A stretch of DNA of 5,867 bases from SFTH01 sp963643985. Lineage in GTDB: Bacteria > Bacillota > Clostridia > Christensenellales > Aristaeellaceae. The DNA lies in contig CAVINP010000115.1 of NCBI GenBank assembly GCA_963643985.1, positions 1-5,867 on the forward strand, in the 5' to 3' direction. The notes beneath the pieces are model-generated. The model saw nothing but the letters and a program-made list of their open reading frames with translations. It was not told where the DNA came from and made no database searches. Position numbers and translations under genes: made by a program. This document shows, one piece after another, positions 1-5,838 of the stretch; within the stretch, counting starts at the first letter, position 1, and every line of letters starts with the position of its first letter.

Positions 1-90
1 ACTGCTTTCGCAAAATTCACTGCTCAGCTTACCACCTCATTTAATCAGTGTATCCCTAGTCAAACCCGATGCTTTTGCTTCCGTAAACAA

Positions 91-135
91 AAAAAGCTGC
101 CGCCGCAAAACGGATGTTCTGCAACGGCAGCTTTT
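91..135 (-). terminator. Intrinsic terminator of the small secreted-protein gene
   Basis: Arms 92-102 and 125-135 are perfectly complementary over 11 bp around a 22-nt loop, which holds a small extra CCG/CGG pairing. Read on the minus strand, the stem runs into seven U residues and then GUUUA, the usual layout of a Rho-independent terminator. It lies 76 nt beyond the stop codon at 212-214. The stem ends in A-U pairs, so it could also stop transcription arriving on the plus strand from outside the window. Positions 1-90 beyond it show no gene that I can support. Confidence 0.88.
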
Positions 136-211
136 GATTATACGGCAGCCTCGGGAAGTATCCCTCTTCAACTCCAACCATCTCATCCCCGGGGAAGCAC
201 AAAGAGGCGAA

Positions 212-727
212 TTACGCCGCCTGGACAGAGGCCATCACGAGGGTAATTACCGCGGAGATGCCCTCGTCGGACACGGGAGCGCCGGAAACCTCGAAAACAT
301 AGCCGGCATCGGTCACGATGGAAAGACAGGCCGTATCGCTTTCGGTCAGGGTGTAGCTTATGGCCGGCATGCCGTTGAGGATGAGGTCTTCAATGTCGGT
401 AGCACCGGCCTGAGTCGCCAGCTCTTTGTATTCCTCCAGCGTCGTGACACCGGCATCGACGTACATCACGGAAATAGCGGAGCTATCCCCAGCCAGATAG
501 TAGCCAATGTAACCCTGCGCTCTGTCATCGTCGCTCAGTTCAACCGCTTCAAACACGGTGGGAACCCACATCTTCAGAGCGACCTCGTCAAAGGCAACAA
601 AGTCGCCCTCGGCAATCGTCTCCTCCTCCGCCATGTCGGCCCAGTTGATATCATAGGGAGCCTCATCGGCAAAGGCAATGCTCACACACAGCATCAGGGT
701 CAAAATAATTGCAACAAGTTTCTTCAT
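212..727 (-). CDS. Small acidic secreted protein of unknown function
   Basis: The predicted product has 171 residues. I do not recognise the family with confidence. Residues 1-20 form a typical signal peptide: MKK, a hydrophobic core, and an AFA-DEAP cleavage site. The Cys at 14 has Leu just before it, so it does not form a lipobox and a soluble exported protein is more likely than a lipoprotein. The mature part is rich in Asp and Glu, has no membrane segment, and alternates short strands and helices. Blocks around residues 47-60 (DEVALKMWVPTVFE), 70-92 (GYIGYYLAG then ISVMYVDAG) and 118-128 (LNGMPAISYTL) suggest a compact alpha/beta fold, loosely like PsbP/Mog1-type domains; that fold is a guess. 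The start at 727 is chosen over an in-frame upstream start at 769 because it has AAGGAGG eight bases before it and opens directly with the signal peptide; the promoter's expected transcription start near 764 would also exclude 769. The gene has its own promoter and terminator, so it is probably monocistronic. Confidence 0.85.
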   Translation of the reverse strand: MKKLVAIILTLMLCVSIAFADEAPYDINWADMAEEETIAEGDFVAFDEVALKMWVPTVFEAVELSDDDRAQGYIGYYLAGDSSAISVMYVDAGVTTLEEYKELATQAGATDIEDLILNGMPAISYTLTESDTACLSIVTDAGYVFEVSGAPVSDEGISAVITLVMASVQAA

Positions 728-735
728 CGGTATTT

Positions 736-742
736 CCTCCTT
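736..742 (-). promoter_or_regulatory. Ribosome binding site fixing the start at 727
   Basis: Read on the minus strand this is AAGGAGG, a near-perfect Shine-Dalgarno sequence 8 nt before the ATG at 727-725. It rules out the longer in-frame start at 769, which would place 14 extra residues ahead of the signal peptide. Confidence 0.9.
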
Positions 743-770
743 CAATTTCGCCTGTACAAACGGTGACATT

Positions 771-800
771 ATTTTAGCATTTGAATGGTAATCACGTCAA
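771..800 (-). promoter_or_regulatory. Sigma-A-type promoter of the small secreted-protein gene
   Basis: On the minus strand the -35 box is TTGACG (800-795) and the -10 box is TAAAAT (776-771), 18 nt apart. TGC directly precedes the -10 box, giving an extended -10. Transcription should start near 764, leaving a short leader of about 37 nt before the ATG. The assignment rests on motif match only. Confidence 0.75.
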
Positions 801-878
801 GAACAATCAGTGACTTTACGCTAAAACAACATTGCCTAACACCGCAGGAGGAGCGTGAGGCGGAAGCAACTGTTTATT

Positions 879-892
879 CCGGAACGTTCCGG
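879..892. promoter_or_regulatory. Perfect 14-bp palindrome, candidate operator
   Basis: The sequence CCGGAACGTTCCGG is a perfect inverted repeat with no spacer. The word GAACG occurs within it (882-886) and twice just to its right (895-899 and 901-905). It sits 57 bp upstream of the -35 box of the kinase-like gene and about 80 bp behind the divergent promoter. A dimeric regulator could bind here, but it is not followed by a U-tract, so it is not a terminator. No regulator family is implied by the sequence alone. Confidence 0.4.
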
Positions 893-949
893 GTGAACGC
901 GAACGGGAAAAAGCGTCAATAAGCAGACTGTTTTTGCCGCGTTGAAGTC

Positions 950-978
950 TTGACAAAACCGAAAGTTTGCGATAAAAT
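950..978 (+). promoter_or_regulatory. Near-consensus sigma-A promoter of the kinase-like gene
   Basis: The -35 box TTGACA (950-955) is perfect, the spacer is exactly 17 nt, and the -10 box is TAAAAT (973-978). Transcription should start near 985, which gives a 5' UTR of about 110 nt before the ATG at 1096. The boxes predict strong constitutive transcription unless it is controlled at the leader. Confidence 0.88.
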
Positions 979-1018
979 AACAATACGGTTTCGTACCTTA
1001 ACAATTCAGTATTCTGAT

Positions 1019-1048
1019 ATGGACGCGCTGCCCGGGCAGCGTGTCCAT
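1019..1048 (+). other. Hairpin in the 5' UTR of the kinase-like gene
   Basis: Arms 1019-1031 and 1036-1048 pair over 13 bp around a CCGG loop. The one imperfect pair (1025 with 1042) is G-U in plus-strand RNA but C-A in minus-strand RNA, which fits a structure acting in the plus-strand transcript. It is followed by UUCUAAUCUG, not a U-tract, so it is a poor terminator. It ends 34 nt before the AAAGGAG ribosome binding site and does not cover it. It could stabilise the mRNA or bind a regulator. Confidence 0.6.
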
Positions 1049-1095
1049 TCTAATCTGTACAGGTCGAATGTCGGTAATGCGAAAGGAGCGACACT

Positions 1096-1716
1096 ATGAA
1101 CATTATTACCATCAGCCGTGAATTTGGCAGCGGCGGACGCGAGCTGGGCAAGCGCCTGGCAGACGAACTGGGATACGACTATTATGACTCCGAAATTATT
1201 CAGGAACTCTCGCTCAAGAGCGGCATGGATGCGGACTACATCGAAAAAGCCCTGAGCAACCACGGTTGGCAGAACGTGCCGATCACCTTCCGCATGACGC
1301 TCAGCGGCAACATCTACTACCAGTCCGATCGCATCAACCTGCTGATCGCGCAGAAACAGGTGATCGAGGAAATCGCGGCGATGGGGAAGAACTGCATCAT
1401 CGTCGGCCGCAATGCAGACGTGATTCTGGCGAAGTACCATCCCTTCAACATCTTTGTCTGCGCACAGATGCAGGACAAGCTGCGCCGCTGTCGCGAACGT
1501 GCGCCGCAGGGCGAGGCGCTCAGCGACAAGGAAATGATTGCAAAGATCAAACACGTGGACAAGGTGCGTGCCCAGACGCGCGAGCTGATCGGCGGTGAAC
1601 CCTGGGGACAGCGCACGAGCTATCATCTGACCGTCAATACCGGCGACTGGTCGATCAAGGAGCTTACCCCCGCAGTTGCCGGCTTCGCTCAGGCATACTT
1701 TGCGAAGAAAGGCTGA
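1096..1716 (+). CDS. Cytidylate-kinase-like family protein
   Basis: The 206-residue product matches the cytidylate-kinase-like P-loop family (Pfam Cytidylate_kin2 type) in length and landmarks. It opens with MNIITISREFGSGG and continues to RELGKRLA, the family's modified nucleotide-binding loop at residues 7-22. Other marks are CIIVGRNADVIL (100-111), the Arg-rich lid-like stretch DKLRRCRER (127-135), VDKVRAQTR (154-162), and a YHLTVNTG strand near the end (176-183). Relatives are assumed to phosphorylate a nucleotide or similar small molecule in the cytosol; the true substrate is not known and it is not the housekeeping Cmk. The usual Ser/Thr after GK is Arg20 here. The start is set by AAAGGAG at 1082-1088, 7 nt upstream. 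The gene has its own strong promoter and long leader, diverges from the secreted-protein gene, and converges with the wall hydrolase gene. Confidence 0.88.
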   Translation: MNIITISREFGSGGRELGKRLADELGYDYYDSEIIQELSLKSGMDADYIEKALSNHGWQNVPITFRMTLSGNIYYQSDRINLLIAQKQVIEEIAAMGKNCIIVGRNADVILAKYHPFNIFVCAQMQDKLRRCRERAPQGEALSDKEMIAKIKHVDKVRAQTRELIGGEPWGQRTSYHLTVNTGDWSIKELTPAVAGFAQAYFAKKG

Positions 1717-1734
1717 TATATCTACCTTGAATGC

Positions 1735-1779
1735 AAAAAAATACGGACTGCTGCAGAATTCCGATCTGCAACAGTCCGT
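1735..1779 (-). terminator. Intrinsic terminator between convergent genes
   Basis: Arms 1743-1756 and 1766-1779 pair over 14 bp around a 9-nt loop. On the minus strand the stem is followed by A and then seven U residues, so it terminates the wall hydrolase gene, whose stop is 14 nt before the hairpin. The one imperfect pair (1751 with 1771) is G-U in minus-strand RNA and C-A in plus-strand RNA, again favouring the minus direction. The kinase-like gene ends 26 nt before the hairpin on the other strand and may use it too, but its U-tract there (UUGCCUUUAU) is weak. Confidence 0.9.
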
Positions 1780-1793
1780 TGCCTTTATATCCG

Positions 1794-3956
1794 TCAGGTG
1801 TTGAGTATGCGGCGGCCCCAGCTGTAGACGCGGTTGTAGTAGCCGCTGCCCAGACTGCTCACGACCACCTTGCCCGCGCCGGAGGAGGCGTGGAGGAAGT
1901 AGTTGCTGCCAAGATAGATGCCGGTATGGTCGCACATATCGCCGTCGGACACGGTGTTGAAGAACACCAGATCACCGCGGCGCAGGCTCGACGTGCCGGA
2001 AATCTTGGTATACTTGTCACTGTAGCCCACGGAGTAGGCCGAATGCGCCAGCGATATGCCGATCTGCTTGAAGCAGTACATCGTAAGTCCCGAACAGTCA
2101 AAGGTCGCTGTGCCGGCGGAACCATAGACGTACCTCTTGCCCAGCTGCTGCTGCGCCACGTAGATCACGTATTCCAGCTTCTGGGCGTTGCTCATGCCCG
2201 AGGAGTAGCTGGAGGTGGTGGAGGCCAGGCCCGAGGGCATGCCTGCAACGGTCTTGCTGCTGCCGGAGGAGCCGCCCGAGGAAGAGGAACTGCTGCTGTA
2301 GTCGGCGGCGGTGCTGCCCGAGGGCAGGCTGGGCGCGGAGCCGCTGTAGAGTGCGCGGATGGTGGCGTTGTTGGCCGTACCGCTGGCCGTGCCGCCCGCC
2401 GTCCTTTGGAAGAGAGCGATGGCCTTGGTGGTGGTGGTGCCGTACTGGCCGTCAATGGAGGCCGTCTTGCTCAGGTAGCCCAGCGCGTACAGACGGTTCT
2501 GAATGCGGATGATGTTGGCCGTGTCACTGCTGCCCGAGGAGAGCGAGAGACTCAGCAGGGGAGAGGCGGGGGCGTTGTCCGAGTAGAGCAGGCGCTGCAG
2601 CCCCACATCGGCCTTTCCGGTCTGCGTCATGCCGCAGGCAGCCTGGAAGCGCTTGACGGCTTCAGCGGTGGCGGAACTGAAGTTGATGGAGGGAATCGAA
2701 TCCAAATAGCCCAACTCCAGCAGACGGGTTTCCAACTGTGCCACGGAGGAGCCACTGTCGCCGTCGGTAAGCTCGGCATAGCCGGAAGCATTCAAAGAAG
2801 AACGGGCAACGTAGCCGTATGTGCCGTTGTAGCTTACGAGCACGCGCTTGGAGTCATAGCTGTAGAAGTTCATGGTTTCACCGGCCTTGAGGGTGATCTT
2901 GCTGCCGCTCGAGGTGGTCATCTCAGCCGTGGCGGTGATAACGGTGCAGGTGCCCTTGGGATCGGTGGTGGAGGAAGAGCTGCTGTCCTTTTGCTCCAGT
3001 GCGGAGAGCTTGCAGTAGCCGTAATGACCGGAAAGCTCGATGTAGGCCCAGTTGGAGCTTGTCTTCACGACGTTGACCTCCGTGCCGGCCTTCAGCGAAC
3101 CCAGCGACTTGGAAGAAGTGCTTGCGCTCTGGTAGACCTTCACGCCGCCGGATTTGACCACGGCTGGAATGCTCTCACTGAGGCCCGTGTTGCCGGAACT
3201 GCCGGCCTTCTTCAGACCTGCCAATGCGCAGAAACCGAAGTTGCCGTCCAGGCCGATGTACGCCCAGTCGCTGTTGTAGGCATAGACAGTGATCGTCCGG
3301 CCGTAGGAGAGCGAACCGAGAAGCTTGGATGAAGTGCTTGCATTCTTGTAGACGGGCAGGGAACTGACGTTGACCATGGCGGTGACCTTGGACACGGTCA
3401 CGCCTGCAGCCGTGGCAGCTTCCTCAACCTCTTCGGAGGGCAGGAAGGGATCAGTGGTGCTCGTATCGGCCGTGGACGCGTTAGCATCCTCCGTCTCCGA
3501 AGAGGAGAGGTAGGTGGTATACGCATAGCCCAGATGGCCGTTCTTTTCGATCATCGCCCAGTCGCCGTTCGTCGCCAGAACGTTCACCGTCACACCGGCC
3601 TTCAGCTTGGCACTCTTGGCATCGGTGCTGGGCTCGGCATAGACGTAGGTGGTCGATGAAACCGTCGCGGGAATGGCGATGTCATCCACGGCTGTCAGCG
3701 AGCCTGCAGACATATAGCAGACACGGCCGTTGACCTTGACGGCGGCGATGCCGTTTTTGGTTGCGCCGACGGTCACGATCGTGAGCAGCTCCAGCGTGCC
3801 GATTTTTTTGGTCAGCGCGGCGTCGGAGTAGACGGGCGCATTGTCGGAGGAGACCAGCGCGGAATAGCTCTCGGCCAGCGCGGGCGTCACCCAGGCAATG
3901 GACAGCGCCAGCACCACGGCCAGCATCCTTATTAATCTGCGGCTGATATTTTTCAT
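1794..3956 (-). CDS. Secreted SH3b / peptidoglycan-binding / NlpC-P60 wall hydrolase
   Basis: The 720-residue exported protein probably cleaves stem peptides of peptidoglycan in the cell wall (NlpC/P60 endopeptidase family). Residues 1-28 are a signal peptide ending TPALA. Four bacterial SH3-like repeats follow at about 35-90, 98-150, 192-249 and 264-320, with a divergent fifth at 336-389; such modules bind cell wall. Two peptidoglycan-binding-1-type domains lie at about 399-459 and 476-540, each with the LQ/IQ-x-RL-x-x-LGYL helix and an AxxxFQ helix. A Ser/Gly-rich linker (about 550-590) leads to the C-terminal NlpC/P60 domain (about 591-720). Its catalytic set is intact: Cys621 in FDCSG, His677 in DHTGIY and His689 in FLHAS. 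GDLVFF (661-666) is another family mark. The start has AGGAAGG a few bases upstream and opens the signal peptide. The exact cleaved bond and role (growth, separation or remodelling) cannot be read from sequence. No confident promoter was found. Confidence 0.93.
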   Translation of the reverse strand: MKNISRRLIRMLAVVLALSIAWVTPALAESYSALVSSDNAPVYSDAALTKKIGTLELLTIVTVGATKNGIAAVKVNGRVCYMSAGSLTAVDDIAIPATVSSTTYVYAEPSTDAKSAKLKAGVTVNVLATNGDWAMIEKNGHLGYAYTTYLSSSETEDANASTADTSTTDPFLPSEEVEEAATAAGVTVSKVTAMVNVSSLPVYKNASTSSKLLGSLSYGRTITVYAYNSDWAYIGLDGNFGFCALAGLKKAGSSGNTGLSESIPAVVKSGGVKVYQSASTSSKSLGSLKAGTEVNVVKTSSNWAYIELSGHYGYCKLSALEQKDSSSSSTTDPKGTCTVITATAEMTTSSGSKITLKAGETMNFYSYDSKRVLVSYNGTYGYVARSSLNASGYAELTDGDSGSSVAQLETRLLELGYLDSIPSINFSSATAEAVKRFQAACGMTQTGKADVGLQRLLYSDNAPASPLLSLSLSSGSSDTANIIRIQNRLYALGYLSKTASIDGQYGTTTTKAIALFQRTAGGTASGTANNATIRALYSGSAPSLPSGSTAADYSSSSSSSGGSSGSSKTVAGMPSGLASTTSSYSSGMSNAQKLEYVIYVAQQQLGKRYVYGSAGTATFDCSGLTMYCFKQIGISLAHSAYSVGYSDKYTKISGTSSLRRGDLVFFNTVSDGDMCDHTGIYLGSNYFLHASSGAGKVVVSSLGSGYYNRVYSWGRRILNT
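3093..3341 (-). repeat. Duplicated SH3b module segment inside the hydrolase gene
   Basis: Positions 3093-3125 and 3309-3341 match at about 27 of 33 bases by eye, 216 bp apart. They encode ASTSSKSLGSL (278-288) and ASTSSKLLGSL (206-216) in the third and fourth SH3-like repeats. The neighbouring WAYI and GNFGFC/GHYGYC segments also match. This points to one of these modules arising from the other by tandem duplication, more recently than the other repeats. Confidence 0.65.
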
Positions 3957-4132
3957 ATGATTCCTTCCTCACATCCGGAGATCCGATATGGGCATTCTAC
4001 GCCCTGTATGGGAATAAATATTCGCTCTCATGCACGAAAATCCTTCAATTTGAAATGTAAAAGTGGTTTGATTGAATTATGACTGCAATATGTTTGTAAT
4101 AATATGCAATATTCATGCCGTGTGCAGGCTTG
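3957..4132. other. AT-rich spacer upstream of the wall hydrolase gene
   Basis: This spacer separates the antiporter's terminator from the hydrolase start. On the minus strand it carries the hydrolase ribosome binding site (about 3962-3970, GAGGAAGGA). It also has a short inverted repeat GGGC/GCCC (3990-3993 with 4001-4004) whose loop contains TAGAAT, and two copies of TGCAATAT (4084-4091 and 4105-4112) exactly 21 bp apart. TAGAAT lacks a matching -35 box. A TTGAAG at 4048-4043 has only weak -10 partners. So I cannot assign the promoter, and an activator-dependent or alternative-sigma promoter is possible. Confidence 0.5.
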
Positions 4133-4160
4133 AAAAAGGCACTCCCGCGCGGGGAATGCC
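4133..4160 (-). terminator. Intrinsic terminator of the antiporter gene
   Basis: On the minus strand a 9-bp stem (4160-4152 with 4146-4138) closes a 5-nt loop and is followed by five U residues. It starts 18 nt past the TAA stop. Its one wobble is G-U in minus-strand RNA and C-A in plus-strand RNA. An alternative pairing GCAGGC (4163-4158) with GCCTGC (4129-4124) would overlap the base of the stem and put the U-tract in a loop; this is probably incidental. The terminator makes read-through into the downstream hydrolase gene unlikely. Confidence 0.87.
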
Positions 4161-4178
4161 TGCGAAATCGGATGAATA

Positions 4179-5492
4179 TTACGGCTTTGTGACGGATTTC
4201 TTCGATTTTATCAACCGGCACAGCGGCAGCAGGTACAGATAGAAAGCAAAGGGCAGACATTCCGTGCCGACACCCATCATGCCCATGGGCACGCTGCAGG
4301 CGATGCACCACGGCACAAGCCCGGCCAGCACGATTACGGAGTTTTCGATGTCCAGCATCAGGTCGATGTGCCCCTGCGGCGTGTCGTCGTAATTTGAACC
4401 CATGATCTGGCGGCACATGATCGCGCCGATCGTCTGGTTGCAGAACACAGCGCTCACGCCCAGTGCGACCACGGCCATGGCGGGGAAGCGGCCGATGCGG
4501 CTGCAGAGTTTGGCAGTGGCCGTCTCGATGCCGCGGAGCATGCCCGTTTCGGCGAATATGCCCGTGCAGGCGCTGGAGATCAGCAGCATCGACACGATTT
4601 CGAGCATGGATTTCACGCCACCGCCCGAGATCAGGGATGCAAGCGAAGTGTTATTCGGCGTAAAGCCCATGACCGTCATGCGAAGCACGTCGATGACGGA
4701 TCTATCCTGCACAATTACCGTCAGTATAATGGAAAAAACAATGTTGACCGCCATCACGATGCGAATGTTCAGCCGCGCAAAGGCCATGCCCAGCAGCAGC
4801 ACCGTGGGCAGCAGACACCACAGACTCAGATGAAATTCGCGCCCGAAGCCTTCGAGCAGCGTCAGGTCGATCTCGCCGGAACGGCTCAGAAATGATATGA
4901 TGCCGTAGAGCAGTACACACAGCGCAAGCGGCACGAGGGAGGGTCTGAGCATGCGGCGGATGTTGTCGGCAACGTCCGTGCCTGTCTCATGCGCCACGAG
5001 GCTGGCCGAGGACGAGGCGGGGGAGGCGCGGTCGCCCACGTACAGCCCCGACATCACCGCACCCGCGGCCCAAGCGGTGTTCATGCCGCCCGCACGCGCG
5101 ATGGTCATCAGTATCACGCCGATGGTGGCGGCCACGCCGAAGCTCGTGCCCAGGGCATAGCTCATTACGGAGGTCAGCAGGAAGGCAGCCAGTATGAAAA
5201 TCCGCGGCGGGATCAGTTTCACGCCGTAATAGGTGAAACAGGCGATCGTGCCGCTCTGCCGCCAGAGGGAGGTGAGGCAGCCGATCATCAGCAGTATCAC
5301 CACCACCACGCCGGCTCCGCGTGCGCCCTTGACGGCCATACCGAGGACACTGCGAAGTTTGTAACCCCGATGGAGTGCTACGGCGGAGAATGCACACAAG
5401 CCCAGCAGCAGCGGCAGTATCATCGTGACGGATAGGAGGCGGCTTGCAACCATGGCGGCCGCAAATACGGCAAAGGCCAGAATCAGATCCAT
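4179..5492 (-). CDS. NhaC-family Na+/H+ antiporter-like membrane protein
   Basis: The 437-residue polytopic membrane protein is made mostly of hydrophobic helices (first at about 2-18, last at about 410-426) with a basic C-terminal tail. It matches the NhaC (IT superfamily) antiporter family: a re-entrant-like GTSFGVAATIGV at 115-126, then SGLYVGDRASPASSSASLVA (148-167), which corresponds to the family's FGD-x-x-SP-x-SD-type signature. The second half has SGGGVKSM (289-296), CNQTIGAIM (351-359) and LVPWCIACSVP (392-402). Family members exchange Na+ for protons, or in the MleN branch couple this to malate/lactate; sequence alone does not say which. In the signature the usual Ser-Asp pair is Ser-Ser here, which may matter for ion binding. 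The start at 5492 is preferred to the in-frame start at 5552 because GGAGGG lies 7 nt upstream and 5552 falls inside the promoter. It is transcribed alone, from its own promoter to its own terminator. Confidence 0.88.
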   Translation of the reverse strand: MDLILAFAVFAAAMVASRLLSVTMILPLLLGLCAFSAVALHRGYKLRSVLGMAVKGARGAGVVVVILLMIGCLTSLWRQSGTIACFTYYGVKLIPPRIFILAAFLLTSVMSYALGTSFGVAATIGVILMTIARAGGMNTAWAAGAVMSGLYVGDRASPASSSASLVAHETGTDVADNIRRMLRPSLVPLALCVLLYGIISFLSRSGEIDLTLLEGFGREFHLSLWCLLPTVLLLGMAFARLNIRIVMAVNIVFSIILTVIVQDRSVIDVLRMTVMGFTPNNTSLASLISGGGVKSMLEIVSMLLISSACTGIFAETGMLRGIETATAKLCSRIGRFPAMAVVALGVSAVFCNQTIGAIMCRQIMGSNYDDTPQGHIDLMLDIENSVIVLAGLVPWCIACSVPMGMMGVGTECLPFAFYLYLLPLCRLIKSKKSVTKP

Positions 5493-5499
5493 GAGAACT

Positions 5500-5505
5500 C
5501 CCTCC
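5500..5505 (-). promoter_or_regulatory. Ribosome binding site fixing the antiporter start at 5492
   Basis: Read on the minus strand this is GGAGGG, 7 nt before the ATG at 5492-5490. The longer in-frame start at 5552 has no such site and lies in the -35 box, so it cannot be on the transcript. Confidence 0.88.
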
Positions 5506-5523
5506 GCTGAACATGATAAGTCA

Positions 5524-5552
5524 ATTATAGCAACGGGGGCAGCACGCTTCAA
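5524..5552 (-). promoter_or_regulatory. Extended -10 promoter of the antiporter gene
   Basis: On the minus strand the -35 box is TTGAAG (5552-5547), the spacer is 17 nt, and the -10 box is a perfect TATAAT (5529-5524) preceded by TGC. Transcription should start near 5517, giving a leader of about 25 nt with no room for a riboswitch. No operator-like repeat overlaps the boxes. Confidence 0.88.
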
Positions 5553-5606
5553 GCACGGGTAAATAGATGAAAGGAATTTTACACGGGAGGCGGTGGGGGA
5601 AGTAGT

Positions 5607-5693
5607 GATCGGTTGAATAGCGGTCAGTGAAATTGTATGGATTTGTGCGCCGGTGTCAGGTTAAGCCAGTAAATCCTCACCATTCAACTGATC
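5607..5693 (+). repeat. Nested inverted repeat, possible structured RNA
   Basis: Outer arms 5607-5618 and 5682-5693 pair over 12 bp with one G-U. Inside, 5627-5630 pairs with 5677-5680 (GUGA/UCAC) and 5639-5644 pairs with 5671-5676 (GGAUUU/AAAUCC), all properly nested. The wobble is G-U only if plus-strand RNA is made; on the minus strand it would be C-A. There is no U-tract, so it is not a simple terminator. It might be a leader RNA or small RNA, or the remnant of a mobile repeat. I do not recognise a known RNA family. Confidence 0.4.
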
Positions 5694-5823
5694 CCCGGTC
5701 CCTAGGCCCTATAAAGCCTGTAAAACCGTCTGCGGATCACAAATTACGCAATTGTTCGCTTTGATTATGCGACCGATGGCACGCTTGCATGACCGATGTG
5801 GCTGCAGCCGTAACAGGGTAACA

Positions 5824-5838
5824 TCAAATCCGATTTGA
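5824..5838. promoter_or_regulatory. 15-bp palindrome near the right edge, candidate operator
   Basis: TCAAATC-C-GATTTGA has perfect 7-bp arms about one central base. A second, looser inverted repeat of the same half-site, TTTGA with TCAAA, lies at 5848-5863. Two related half-site pairs in an AT-rich stretch at the edge could be regulator sites for a gene to the right, but that gene is not in view. Confidence 0.35.

Larger units (their letters stand above)
728..1095. other. Divergent intergenic region, 368 bp
   Basis: The region lies between the divergent secreted-protein and kinase-like genes. It holds the minus-strand promoter (771-800), a 14-bp palindrome (879-892) among several GAACG words, the plus-strand promoter (950-978) and a long plus-strand leader with a hairpin (1019-1048). 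The short reading frames that cross it on the minus strand have no ribosome binding site and run against these signals, so I see no gene here apart from a doubtful 26-codon leader frame at 1019-1099. Confidence 0.75.

Noticed and set aside
1..50. Possible minus-strand gene start at the left edge (GTG near position 17, with GAGGTG upstream)
   Set aside because: The Shine-Dalgarno-like GAGGTG is too far from the GTG, no promoter is clear, and only six codons are in view.
2..766. Long open plus-strand frame running in from the left edge and antisense to the small secreted-protein gene
   Set aside because: It passes through the terminator hairpin, has no ribosome binding site and encodes a low-complexity, His/Gly/Arg-rich product. 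The minus-strand gene has a signal peptide, promoter, ribosome binding site and terminator.
816..1004. 62-residue minus-strand frame in the divergent intergenic region
   Set aside because: No ribosome binding site, no recognisable motif, and it runs antisense through the near-consensus plus-strand promoter and the palindrome.
1006..1935. 309-residue minus-strand open frame across the kinase-like gene
   Set aside because: It overlaps the recognised kinase-like protein, the 5' UTR hairpin and the convergent terminator, and shows no family motif or ribosome binding site.
1731..3332. 533-residue plus-strand open frame opposite the wall hydrolase gene
   Set aside because: It is rich in Gly, Ala, Val and Arg with no domain, and begins inside the terminator. 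It is the antisense shadow of a GC-rich gene with clear NlpC/P60 and SH3b motifs.
5614..5641. TTGAAT and TATGGA 17 nt apart on the plus strand as a promoter
   Set aside because: The -10 match is only three of six, and the -35 overlaps the inverted-repeat arm. It is too weak to call.
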